Positions 1-8,988 of a stretch of DNA of 64,000 nt are shown here, one piece after another. Each line of letters begins with the position of its first letter. The stretch's first letter is position 1. The notes under the pieces are model-generated. The model was not told where the DNA came from. It worked only from the letters and a program-made list of their open reading frames with translations, and made no database searches. The stretch is taken from positions 124,001 to 188,000 of the forward strand of contig NZ_PUHY01000004.1 in the NCBI RefSeq assembly GCF_002967765.1, read 5' to 3'. Both the position numbers and the translations under genes were made by a program. This DNA is from Blastopirellula marina. Lineage in GTDB: Bacteria > Planctomycetota > Planctomycetia > Pirellulales > Pirellulaceae.

Positions 1-1608
1 GTCGATGCTTACGGTCTGGTAACACCCCGCGAGCGAGGCGAAACCGTGGTGTTAGTTCGCGTGCTCGAGCATATCGAGTCGGTTTCGCTGATGTTTGTTG
101 AAGATCAGGAAGGTTTCCAGTGGGCAGCGCCGCCGGTAAACAACTACATCGATCAGTTGGTTAACGCGAAGCTAGAACAACTGCAATTCGTGCCGGCCAA
201 GACATGCAGCGACGCCGAGTTTATTCGTCGCGTTTACTTAGATCTCTTAGGCGTGCTGCCGACCGTGGAAGAGTCCAATGCGTTTCTGGCAGACACTTCG
301 GTGGACAAACGTAATCGCTTGATCGATTCTCTGCTCGAACGGGAAGAGTATGCCAAGTTCTGGGCTTTGAAATGGGGCGATCTGCTGAAGATGACCAGTA
401 AGCAGGTCGGTGACGAAGGCGTTTACAAATATCATCGTTGGGTCGAAGATGCCCTCGATAACAACATGCCGTACGATGAATTCGCGATGCAGTTGCTTAC
501 TGGTTCTGGAAGCACACTGGCCAATCCTCCGGCGAACTTCTATCGAACTTCGGCGGATATGAACGACTGCGTGGAAACGATCAGCCAGGTATTCCTTGGT
601 GCTCGGCTGCAATGTGCGAAGTGCCATAATCATCCCTTTGAACGCTGGACTCAGGACAACTATTACGGGTTGGGGGCGTTTTTCAATCGCGTGCAAAAGA
701 AGAAGACGGGTCGTCCTGGCGAGATGTTCGTTTACACTTCTGCCGCTGGCGAAGTGACTCAGCCACGGACCGGTCAGGTGATGACACCTTGGTTGCCGCA
801 AGTCGGCAGCATCGAACGTCCCGAGGAAATCGATCAGCGGATTGCTTTCGCCGAGTGGTTGGTGAAACCAGACAATCCATACTTCGCGCGGATTGAAGCG
901 AACCGAATTTGGAGCCAGCTGTTCGCCCGTGGTATTGTCGACCCGATCGACGACTTCCGTGACTCGAATCCACCGACTAACGGGCCACTTTTGGACGCGT
1001 TGGCGAAAGAGTTTGTAGAAAGTGGCTACGATCGCAAGCAGCTGCTGCGTTCGATTCTTTCAAGCCGGACCTATCAGGCCAGCCACGTGACCGGCAAATT
1101 GAATCAGGACGATACGCTTTATTTCTCGCACCAAGAGCCTCGCATGTTGAGTGCCGAGCAACTCCTCGATGCGATCAATCATACCTTGGATCTCAAGCAG
1201 AAGTTCGGCGCGCTGCCTGATGGGACCAAGGCGACGCAGCTTCCTGCCCCAGATTTGGTGAAGGTTGATTTCCTGAAGGTGTTCGGCCAACCAGAGCGTA
1301 GCACGGTGTGTGCTTGCGAGCGGGCGGACGATTCGAACCTGGGAATGGCGATTGAACTATTCAACGGGCCACTGATTCACGAGAAGCTGCGAAGCGAAAA
1401 TAATCGCTTCCGCAAGAGCCTAAAGGAAGGCAAGAGCACCGAAGAAGTGATCCGCGAGATCTACCTGGCCGCGGTGTGTCGACCTCCGGCCGAGATTGAA
1501 TTGAAAGCGGCGCTGGCCCACTGTGCTAACAGCCCCGACCCTGCTTCCGGGGTCGAGGACGTTTGTTGGGCCTTGTTTAACACGGACGAGTTTCTGTTTC
1601 AGCATTAG
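1..1608 (+). CDS. DUF1549/DUF1553 protein, 5' end cut by window
   Basis: The reading frame is open to the first base of the window, so the true start lies upstream. A GTG at 46 exists but is not a convincing start, because the codons before it encode a sequence that continues the same Ig-like strand pattern (VTPRERGET, then VLVRV). The rest matches the planctomycete DUF1549-DUF1553 architecture: a DUF1549 core with the heme-like motif CAKCHNHPFERW near residue 190 counted from the GTG, then DUF1553 with the usual NRIWSQLFARGIV and the terminal NTDEFLFQH. Function of the family is unknown; its members are exported and usually paired with DUF1501 genes. An unrelated cytochrome/WD40 gene follows 80 bases later on the same strand. 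Family call is firm, role is not. Confidence 0.9.
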   Translation, partial: VDAYGLVTPRERGETVVLVRVLEHIESVSLMFVEDQEGFQWAAPPVNNYIDQLVNAKLEQLQFVPAKTCSDAEFIRRVYLDLLGVLPTVEESNAFLADTSVDKRNRLIDSLLEREEYAKFWALKWGDLLKMTSKQVGDEGVYKYHRWVEDALDNNMPYDEFAMQLLTGSGSTLANPPANFYRTSADMNDCVETISQVFLGARLQCAKCHNHPFERWTQDNYYGLGAFFNRVQKKKTGRPGEMFVYTSAAGEVTQPRTGQVMTPWLPQVGSIERPEEIDQRIAFAEWLVKPDNPYFARIEANRIWSQLFARGIVDPIDDFRDSNPPTNGPLLDALAKEFVESGYDRKQLLRSILSSRTYQASHVTGKLNQDDTLYFSHQEPRMLSAEQLLDAINHTLDLKQKFGALPDGTKATQLPAPDLVKVDFLKVFGQPERSTVCACERADDSNLGMAIELFNGPLIHEKLRSENNRFRKSLKEGKSTEEVIREIYLAAVCRPPAEIELKAALAHCANSPDPASGVEDVCWALFNTDEFLFQH

Positions 1609-1688
1609 TAATCGGACCGAGCGATTGCCTTTCGCAGCTACTGAATGTCTCGACTTGAATCGCGAATTTAAGAGTTTGTAACTGCACA

Positions 1689-3035
1689 ATGAACTACTAT
1701 TTGTCCGCTGTTGTCGTTTTCGGATGTCTGATTGCTTCCCCGGCATTGGCCGACGAGGCAACAGTCAGCTTTCGTAAAGATGTCGCCCCGATCTTGCTGG
1801 AAAACTGCCTGGCCTGCCATGGAGCCAAGAAGGCGGAGGGGGGCTATCGTGTCGACAGTTACGCCGAGCTACGTAAAGCAGGCGATTCCGGCGAAGTACC
1901 GGTGGCTGAGAATCCCGATGACCCTAGCGAACTACTTCGGCGGATTGCTTGCGAAGACGAATTCGAACGAATGCCGCCCGAGGGTGATCCAGTTTCCCAA
2001 GAGCAAATTGCTGTGGTTGAGAAGTGGATTGCGGAGGGAGCTAAGTACGATGGTGACAACCCTGAATTGGCCCTTGCCTTAGCGATCCCGCCACCAACGT
2101 ACGCCGCACCACCAGAGAAGTATGCCCATGCCGTGCCGATCATGGCTGTCACGTTCTCGCCCGATGGGAAACAGCTAGTCGCTGGAGGGTATCACGAAGT
2201 CACGATCTGGAATGTTGAAGACGGAACATTAGCTCGGCGGATTGGTAACCTTGGTCAACGTGTGTTCGCGCTCCGCTTTTCCGCAGACGGTAAAAGTCTC
2301 GCCGTCGGTTGCGGCGAGCCTGGCAAGAGTGGCGAAGTTCGCTTGGTCGATTTCGCGTCGGGCGACGTCAAAGGGGTGATCGCACGCACTAGTGATGTTG
2401 TCCTGGATGTTGCGTTTCGCCCTGGCACCCCGGAAATCGCCGTTGCGGCGGCGGATAGTTCACTTCGGATTATCAATACTGCGACCTTAGAGGAAGTTCG
2501 TACAATCGCCAGTCATGCGGACTGGGTGAACACGGTCGCATGGAGCGACGATGGGTCGATCTTGGTGTCGGGAAGTCGCGATGAATCCGCCAAGGTATAC
2601 AAGGCCGATACCGGCGAACTGGTGGCCAGTTATCTGGGTCACGGAGCAGCCGTTAAAGGAGTCAGCGTCTTAGCGGACAACGCACAAGTTGTCTCCGTGG
2701 GGGCCGACAACAAACTGCATCGCTGGCAGGTTGCCGACGCGAAGAAGGTGGCCGAGGTACCGCTGGGTAGCGAAGGGGAAGACGTGACTCGCGTTGGCGG
2801 CGAGTTGTACGTTCCGTGTGCAGGTCAGCGATTGGTGCGGATTAATCTGGCCGATAACAAGATTACGCAAGACTACAAAGGGCACGGCGATTGGGTGCTA
2901 ACGATTGCCGAGCAACCGGGCGAGGTCAGTGATGTGGGAGCTCGGCTTTTGGTTAGCGGTTCGTTCGACGGCGAACTGCGGATCTGGAAGTCAGGCGATG
3001 CCACGCTCGTTCGTAATTGGATCGCAAAACCGTAA
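1689..3035 (+). CDS. Exported cytochrome c-type (PSD1-like) protein with WD40 propeller
   Basis: This 448-aa protein starts with a signal peptide (hydrophobic run at about 5-20, cleavage near ALA-DE). A planctomycete cytochrome C domain follows, with the heme motif CLACH (C40, C43, H44) and a second half ending around EKWIAEGA. From about residue 150 to the end there are repeated blades of the WD40 type: phrases such as FSPDGKQLVAGG, WSDDGSILVSGSRD and LLVSGSFDGELRIWKS. The likely place of action is the periplasm, with the propeller as a binding platform; no substrate can be inferred. It lies 80 bases after the DUF1549 gene and converges with the DUF1501 gene 27 bases downstream. Start ATG at 1689 fits the signal peptide. 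Confidence 0.88.
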   Translation: MNYYLSAVVVFGCLIASPALADEATVSFRKDVAPILLENCLACHGAKKAEGGYRVDSYAELRKAGDSGEVPVAENPDDPSELLRRIACEDEFERMPPEGDPVSQEQIAVVEKWIAEGAKYDGDNPELALALAIPPPTYAAPPEKYAHAVPIMAVTFSPDGKQLVAGGYHEVTIWNVEDGTLARRIGNLGQRVFALRFSADGKSLAVGCGEPGKSGEVRLVDFASGDVKGVIARTSDVVLDVAFRPGTPEIAVAAADSSLRIINTATLEEVRTIASHADWVNTVAWSDDGSILVSGSRDESAKVYKADTGELVASYLGHGAAVKGVSVLADNAQVVSVGADNKLHRWQVADAKKVAEVPLGSEGEDVTRVGGELYVPCAGQRLVRINLADNKITQDYKGHGDWVLTIAEQPGEVSDVGARLLVSGSFDGELRIWKSGDATLVRNWIAKP

Positions 3036-3062
3036 CCGTTTTACTTCGGTAGGCTGACGCGA

Positions 3063-4514
3063 TCAGAACAATTCTTTGATCGCGTGTCCTTCTTCAAGCA
3101 AGTTGTAGGGGCGTCCTTGTCCGTCGTGAGCTTGCAAGTTATCGACACCTGCTGCGTAGTAAACGGTCTTCGCAATATCCGCTGGCGTTAGGGGATGTTC
3201 GGCCGGGTGTTCCCCGAGGCGATCACTCGAACCGAAAGCGTGACCACCTTGGATCCCGCCTCCGGCCATGAGCACGCTTTGGCAATGCGTCCAGTGATCG
3301 CGGCCAGCACCACCCACGCCACCAGAACGGGGATCACCAATCTTCGGCGTGCGTCCCATCTCGCTGTTCACGACCAACAGCGTTTGATCTAACAAGTTCC
3401 GCTGCGACAGGTCTTCGATTAAGGCAGAGAACGCCTGGTCAAACTCAGGCAGCAAGTAATTTTGCAAGCAGTTGAAGTTGTTGCCATGCGTGTCCCAGCC
3501 GCCAGCACTCTTGCATTTGCTCTTGAGAGCTTCGTTCTCTTTCCAGAAGACGGTTATGAACGGGACTTCCGCTTCGACCATGCGGCGAGCAAGCAGCAAG
3601 CTCATTGCGTTGATGCCAGTGCCGTAGCGCGTACGAATGGATTCTGGTTCGCTTGCGACGTCGAATACTTGCGAGGTTTGTGACGAGAGCAGCAGGTTCA
3701 AGGTTCGTTCTTGATGCTGTTTCCAAGTTCGCTCGATGGGCGAGTTCTCAAACTGGCCGCGCGCGACATCGAGCTTCTCAAGCAATTGTTGCCGCGAACG
3801 GAGCTGATCGGCTGAAACGTCTCCGGCGAGTACCAGGGAAGGAACCTGGAACTTCAATGGTTCTTCGAGACTTCCTTGAACGTACAGCGGATCGAACTCA
3901 ACACCGAGTCGCGCCGCGAATTGGCCAGGCCTCGTGTAGGGAGCTTTGCTTGGCTTGTGTGGTAAAGTCATCGCGTTGGGCAGACCGCCACGGTCGCCTC
4001 GTCGCGAGGCAACCACCGATCCCATGAACGGCCAGTCGTCCGCGTAAGGACGGCGATCGTTGCCCTCGGTCTTGAACGTGGTATCTGGCACATGCCCTGT
4101 TAAGTTGTAATAGTAACCGGCATGATGGTCGTTGGTGTTTACTGTTCCGCAAACCGAGCGAATCACGGCTAAGTGCTGGGCTTGCTTGGCCAGCTGAGGT
4201 AAGTGTTCGCACAGCTGAAGTCCCGGCGCGGCAGTTGATGCAGGCCGAAACGGCCCGCGATACTCGGCAGGAGCTTGCGGCTTCATGTCCCAGGTATCAA
4301 CGTGCGAAGCGCCGCCGCATAGGAAGAAGAGGATCACCGATTTCGCTTTACCGCCCCCCTGCTCTTTCATGGCCGCGGCTTGGGTGTACGGTGGCTCGGC
4401 AGCCGATGTCAGCTGAGGCATTCCGAAGTGGAGTCCGGCAAATCCGGAAGCGGAAGCAACCAAAAAGGCACGGCGACTAGCGGAGTTGGTTGATCGTGTC
4501 ATTGGGTTCACCAT
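3063..4514 (-). CDS. DUF1501 exported protein (sulfatase-like fold), Tat-type leader
   Basis: DUF1501 family member of about 483 aa. The frame is open further upstream to 4841, but the sequence there is not family-like. The leader SRRAFLVASASGFAGLH, a twin-arginine type signal, begins shortly after the ATG at 4514; a second ATG at 4502 is equally possible. Core motifs are visible: ILFFLCGGASHVDTWD near the N terminus, a GGWDTHGNNF block, SEMGRTPKIG and GRDHWTHCQSVLMAGGG. These belong to the alkaline-phosphatase/sulfatase superfamily, but no activity is established for DUF1501. It lies 95 bases after another DUF1501 gene on the same strand and probably shares its transcript. The two are clearly paralogous but differ in loops. 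Confidence 0.9.
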   Translation of the reverse strand: MVNPMTRSTNSASRRAFLVASASGFAGLHFGMPQLTSAAEPPYTQAAAMKEQGGGKAKSVILFFLCGGASHVDTWDMKPQAPAEYRGPFRPASTAAPGLQLCEHLPQLAKQAQHLAVIRSVCGTVNTNDHHAGYYYNLTGHVPDTTFKTEGNDRRPYADDWPFMGSVVASRRGDRGGLPNAMTLPHKPSKAPYTRPGQFAARLGVEFDPLYVQGSLEEPLKFQVPSLVLAGDVSADQLRSRQQLLEKLDVARGQFENSPIERTWKQHQERTLNLLLSSQTSQVFDVASEPESIRTRYGTGINAMSLLLARRMVEAEVPFITVFWKENEALKSKCKSAGGWDTHGNNFNCLQNYLLPEFDQAFSALIEDLSQRNLLDQTLLVVNSEMGRTPKIGDPRSGGVGGAGRDHWTHCQSVLMAGGGIQGGHAFGSSDRLGEHPAEHPLTPADIAKTVYYAAGVDNLQAHDGQGRPYNLLEEGHAIKELF

Positions 4515-4609
4515 GTTGGAGGGATGGTGTTTTCGATGGGTGCGAAGCAATCGCGAGGTAGGAATAACAGGCAGGTAAGTTTGGGAGGGATTCGTAATAG
4601 GAAAGGATG

Positions 4610-6016
4610 CTACAGGACAGCGCGAATCGGTTGGCCAGTTGTGATCGTGAGTGGACGTCCAAAAGGATCGCGGATCGTAGTTTCTGGATCGATTCCCAAG
4701 CAGTGGTAAACAGTAGCAGATAAGTCTTGAGGTTCGACGCGACCATCCAACGGATAACCTCCCTGACGATCCGATTGTCCGTGAACAACGCCGCCTCGGA
4801 CTCCTCCACCGGCTAGTGCGACCGAGAAACAGTGACCCCAATGATCACGACCACCACTGGCGTTGATCTTCGGCGACCGGCCGAATTCTCCCATCCAAAC
4901 GACGAGCGTATCTTCGAGCATGCCACGCTCACTAAGGTCTTCCAGGAGAGCGGAGTAAGCCTGGTCCATCGGCGGCATCAATGCGTTCTTAAGTCGCTCG
5001 GCATTCTTAGCGTGCGTATCCCAGGCTGGAGCAACGTTTTCGTCATCCTTCCAGCGAGTCCAATTGACTTGCACCAGAGACACACCTTGTTCGATGAGTC
5101 GACGTGCAAGTAACACGCTCTGGCCAAAACGGTTGCGGCCATATCGGTCACGTATCGCTGCGTTTTCTTGATCGAGTGCGAACGCGGATTGAGCTCCAGT
5201 CGATCCGAGTAGTTCGACCGCTTTGTGCTGCCAGCTTGCCCACCGTTTCACTGGCGTATTGGCAATCGATGGCACGTGTTCGTTCATGAAGTTACGCAGC
5301 GCGTTTCGTCGGGAGAACCGTTCCGGCGAAATCTCGACCGGCAGCCCGATATCTGGCACATGGAAGTCGGCCTTGTTGGGGTCGCACGTCACAAGCCAAG
5401 GATCTGCATGATCGCCCAGCCACCCGGCATCTTGCCCTGGCCAGACAATGCGCCCCGTGTTCCAGATCTCTTCCGGTAAACGGATTGCACCTGGCAAGCT
5501 GGTGTGGTCCCCTTTCAGATGACGTACCACGGCAGGAAGGGAAGGCCAATTATTGGGCGCGCCAGGCAAGGCGTTCTCTTGCCCTTTCGGCGAATGAGGA
5601 CGGCCGGTTAACATCCAATAGCCACTTGATGAGTGGGCGTTGTCGTCGGTTGCCATCGCCCGAAGTACCGCGATCTGTTCGGTGAGCTTTGCCGTTTGCG
5701 GCATGAGTTCGCCAACATGGTAACCAGGCGTTGCGGTTGCGATGGTGCCGAAGTCGCCGCGAATCTCGGTTGGAGCTTGCGGTTTGGGATCCCAGGTCTC
5801 ATGTTGCGGCGGACCACCCAGCATGAACAAAACAATGCAGCGTTTTGCCTTGCCAAATGATGCAGCAAGTTCCCCGGTCGCTGCTGGTTGCGCCGCACTG
5901 GCCGAACGAAGCGAGCCTGCCGACAGGCCAAACGCACCGAGACCTCCCACGCGAAGCCATTCACGTCGCGTAATGCGATCGCAAAGTGTGGTGCTATTTG
6001 CTTGAAACGAGAGCAT
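4610..6016 (-). CDS. DUF1501 exported protein, paralogue of its downstream neighbour
   Basis: Second DUF1501 protein, about 468 aa. Signature blocks are VLFMLGGPPQHETWDPK, PAWDTHAKNAERL, WMGEFGRSPKIN and GRDHWGHCFSVALAGGG. The N terminus carries TRREWLRVGGLGAFGLSAG, a Tat-type leader. Three in-frame ATGs lie close together (6049, 6025, 6016). I chose 6016 because AGGG lies 9 bases in front of it, whereas for 6025 the same AGGG abuts the codon. It lies 140 bases downstream of the last bpX-operon gene on the same strand. Nothing in its sequence ties it to that system, so I regard it as a separate unit with the following DUF1501 gene. Confidence 0.9.
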   Translation of the reverse strand: MLSFQANSTTLCDRITRREWLRVGGLGAFGLSAGSLRSASAAQPAATGELAASFGKAKRCIVLFMLGGPPQHETWDPKPQAPTEIRGDFGTIATATPGYHVGELMPQTAKLTEQIAVLRAMATDDNAHSSSGYWMLTGRPHSPKGQENALPGAPNNWPSLPAVVRHLKGDHTSLPGAIRLPEEIWNTGRIVWPGQDAGWLGDHADPWLVTCDPNKADFHVPDIGLPVEISPERFSRRNALRNFMNEHVPSIANTPVKRWASWQHKAVELLGSTGAQSAFALDQENAAIRDRYGRNRFGQSVLLARRLIEQGVSLVQVNWTRWKDDENVAPAWDTHAKNAERLKNALMPPMDQAYSALLEDLSERGMLEDTLVVWMGEFGRSPKINASGGRDHWGHCFSVALAGGGVRGGVVHGQSDRQGGYPLDGRVEPQDLSATVYHCLGIDPETTIRDPFGRPLTITTGQPIRAVL

Positions 6017-6156
6017 GCAAAGCATCCCTGAAGACACGTGAGATTCCAATTGGAAGTCTTCGTTATCTTAGCCGTATCCGAGAGGCAAGTACATGCAAAT
6101 CGCTCGGTAAAGAGGGGCGAAATGAGGTACGAACAACTTGCTTTACGCACAACGAT

Positions 6157-8988
6157 TTAAGGAAGCGTGAAGAGATCGATGGTGCCATCTTCGTACACCA
6201 CACCGAACTGGCTGAGCGTATCGCCAGACAAGACTTCGATGGCCGGTTTTGCTAAGTCCATTTCAGCGATCAAATTAACGGCGTTCCCTTTGGTGGAATA
6301 AACTTCGCATCGTTGATTCCAAGCCGCGATCACGAAACCACCACGGTTGAAGGTCAACATGGGTGCTGGCATCTCAGTCGCAAAAGGGGTGACGCCGGAC
6401 TCATGGAAATCATCCCAAAAGAGGACTGCTCCGGTATTGAGAGCTACGGCCGTTCGTCGTCGCGTATTGGGGAGTGAGCCAGTGATGCGGATAATGGAGT
6501 CTTCAAGTAGCGTGGTCGTGCTCATGCCACGCTGATAGGCAACAAACTTGTTGTCGAAGCCCATGTAGACGCTTTCACCGGAGGCAAAGATCGGCAGCGG
6601 TTGGCCATACGTCAGGTAGTTGTCAACGGAAGTTTGGAATTCGCTGAGCGAAACTGAATGCAAGAGTTTCCGATCCGGTCCGATCGCAGTGAGGGTGGGG
6701 GAGCCACCGCGAATGTCGGCTAGCCAAGAGGTACCATGTCCGTTCATAGTGGAACCGAGGGCACGTGCCATTTGCGATTCAACACGTGTGACGACCGGCA
6801 GTTCGTTGGTTTCCCCAAACGATTGAATGGGTGACTTAAACGGTTGCCCACCCATCACGTTCAGCCAAGCAACATCGGCGCGAATTGGGTTGGTGGTCAA
6901 CAACAGCGTGTTGGCGGCATCAACGTTCCAGTCGAGTCGCAGTTGTTCCTCTCCTCGCCACGAAAATCGGTAAAGCGCCAAGAATTTAGTGCGTCGACTC
7001 TTAACCGCGGCGAAGACTGCTGAGCCGGATGTCGCCGCTGCTTCGACGCTCCAGCCTTCTGCGAAACCGTTCAAATGAATCGTGCGTACCCGTAATGGGC
7101 ATTGCTTCGGCATTGATGGAATGCGGGCCGACGCGAAGAATTCGCCACGATTGTTCTCATAACGCAAGCAGTCGCGGGCCAGCAATCGGTCTTCGGGGGC
7201 GAGCTTTTTGATGGCTTTCAGAACGCGGTCGGTTTCGGTAACGATCTTTTGCGTCAAAATACGCGAGGCAACCACACGCGTGGTATCGGCAGCGAGATTC
7301 TGGACTTCGCGATCCGGATAGTTATTCGCGTTGGAGGCCAGGTTTTCGACCAGCGGTACGGCTAAACGATCGTAAGTGGTTGCTTGGCCAAGCTGGCGAA
7401 TCTTCTGAGAAGCGGCCGCATGTTGGGCGTGGCGGCCGTAGGTCTCGAACAATCTCGACAACGCCGGAACGGCCTGCTTGGTGTGGGGCCAGGCGTCGGC
7501 AAGCGTAGCAATCGCCCCATCAACATCATTTTGTTTGGATTCTAAAATCTGCGCGGCGGTAAGATGATCTTTACGCAGCAGACAAGCTTCAACAGCTCGC
7601 TGGTACTGGGTGGCGGCTTCCTCGTGCTGGTCGAGCGACTTATAGATGTCGCCTGCTTCCTCATATTCTTCGAGCTCGATATACAGTTCAATCGCTTCCG
7701 TCCAGTAGCCTCCTTCCTTAAGGCACGCGGCGGCCGTGAGTGGCTGACTGAGACGTTCCTTGTATAAGACGGCGGCTTCACGCCAATGTTTCCCCTGCTT
7801 AAGTGCGCTGGCTGCACTGGCGTAATCACTCAGTAGTTCCGCATAAATGTAGGCCGCACGTCGATGTCGTCCCAGGGTAATTTCACGATTGGCAAGTTCA
7901 CGATAGCGAGTTAACAGTTCCTGCTGATGCTGCCACGAGAGATCCCAATGGTCGGCCGGACCGCCACCACCAAGGTTGCCAAGATTGAAGTTGGTATTGC
8001 GCTGACTGAGCTGACCGGTTGGACGAGCGGCACCACGATGCGCGTCACCTCCGATGGGCAACGCGTACTTGAGCCCTTCGTCGGGATTCGTTGCAAGGAG
8101 ATTCATCAGGCGGTTGATTTCTTTCTCGCGCTGCGAAGTGAATGCCTGGTTCAGGTGGTCCATCCGCTGTTGGGCCCACTGTTGCATTTGTTCGAGCCAA
8201 TTGCTGCCGTGGCCTCTTTGCGAGACCTTTGAAGAACTTCCAGGCGACGTACCGCTCTGCAATGCGTTCTTGATGTACGCGCCTATGTTGTTGAGGCCCT
8301 TCATGCTTGCTTCCAGGAACTTCAGCCCGGTGAAGGTCATACCCGTACCAACCCCGGGCTGAGGTTCGCCAGCCTGAGGGGGCAATGCCGAGAGATTACT
8401 GCCTTGGGTGCCAATATCATCACGGCCCGATTCGAGGATGGTTTCCGTACTGGGAAACTCGGCCGGACCAATGGACGTAAGCCGATTCGGAAGCAATATG
8501 CCTGGGTGCGCTTGCTCGTAGCGAGCTAGATTCTTTGGGGGTGAACAAAGTAGGTCGACGAGGGACAGTATGTCACCGCGTTCGTAAGCAACTAGGCCAA
8601 CACGCGGATGCCAGAGGTAAGTCAACTCACGAGATAGTAACTCTTCCAACTCGCTCGGAGTGACTTCAGGTTCCAGACGAGAATCTACCGGCAGAAATAC
8701 GCGATCGGTGAGGCTACCGTAAGGAAGACAATTGGATGACGGCCGCTGAAGTGTGACCTTGGCTTCGCTGCCAGCCACAACGAGCGCACCGATCGGCGAG
8801 CGATCGTTCAGCGAGCGTGGCACCGGAAGGATGCGGATCTTTAATTCGTGCGTCCGATCACCGTCCGCCCCGACGAAACCATCGATTGCCGTTTTCAACC
8901 AATGTTTGGGAAAAGGCGAATTGACGAACCAACTGGTCGTTGGCCGAGGTTCATGCGGAGCGTACTTCAGGCGGAGCGTAACTTCCAT
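6157..8988 (-). CDS. bpX6-like/TPR/beta-propeller protein of a MoxR-vWA-bpX ternary system
   Basis: 943 aa from the ATG at 8988, which overlaps the TGA of the upstream gene as TGATG. This start begins MEVTLRLKYAPHEP; the frame extends further upstream but the sequence there is non-family. Order of parts: an N-terminal domain (about 1-170) with YGSLTDRVFLPVDSRLEP and LTYLWHPRVGLVAYE; a low-complexity linker; the block NPDEGLKYALPIGG (301-314) and a Gly-rich LGGGGPADHWDL (about 339-350). TPR-like helical pairs follow (about 355-620, for example GRHRRAAYIYAELL and HWREAAVLYKERL), then a C-terminal beta-propeller-like region to the end. This layout is the one I know from bpX6-type proteins in MoxR-vWA-beta-propeller systems. 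Those are predicted NTP-dependent conflict modules; the role in this operon is inferred. Confidence 0.82.
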   Translation of the reverse strand: MEVTLRLKYAPHEPRPTTSWFVNSPFPKHWLKTAIDGFVGADGDRTHELKIRILPVPRSLNDRSPIGALVVAGSEAKVTLQRPSSNCLPYGSLTDRVFLPVDSRLEPEVTPSELEELLSRELTYLWHPRVGLVAYERGDILSLVDLLCSPPKNLARYEQAHPGILLPNRLTSIGPAEFPSTETILESGRDDIGTQGSNLSALPPQAGEPQPGVGTGMTFTGLKFLEASMKGLNNIGAYIKNALQSGTSPGSSSKVSQRGHGSNWLEQMQQWAQQRMDHLNQAFTSQREKEINRLMNLLATNPDEGLKYALPIGGDAHRGAARPTGQLSQRNTNFNLGNLGGGGPADHWDLSWQHQQELLTRYRELANREITLGRHRRAAYIYAELLSDYASAASALKQGKHWREAAVLYKERLSQPLTAAACLKEGGYWTEAIELYIELEEYEEAGDIYKSLDQHEEAATQYQRAVEACLLRKDHLTAAQILESKQNDVDGAIATLADAWPHTKQAVPALSRLFETYGRHAQHAAASQKIRQLGQATTYDRLAVPLVENLASNANNYPDREVQNLAADTTRVVASRILTQKIVTETDRVLKAIKKLAPEDRLLARDCLRYENNRGEFFASARIPSMPKQCPLRVRTIHLNGFAEGWSVEAAATSGSAVFAAVKSRRTKFLALYRFSWRGEEQLRLDWNVDAANTLLLTTNPIRADVAWLNVMGGQPFKSPIQSFGETNELPVVTRVESQMARALGSTMNGHGTSWLADIRGGSPTLTAIGPDRKLLHSVSLSEFQTSVDNYLTYGQPLPIFASGESVYMGFDNKFVAYQRGMSTTTLLEDSIIRITGSLPNTRRRTAVALNTGAVLFWDDFHESGVTPFATEMPAPMLTFNRGGFVIAAWNQRCEVYSTKGNAVNLIAEMDLAKPAIEVLSGDTLSQFGVVYEDGTIDLFTLP

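Noticed and set aside
4610-6016. DUF1501 gene as sixth gene of the bpX operon
   Set aside because: It lies 140 bases downstream, does not overlap, belongs to an unrelated exported family and groups with the following DUF1501 gene.
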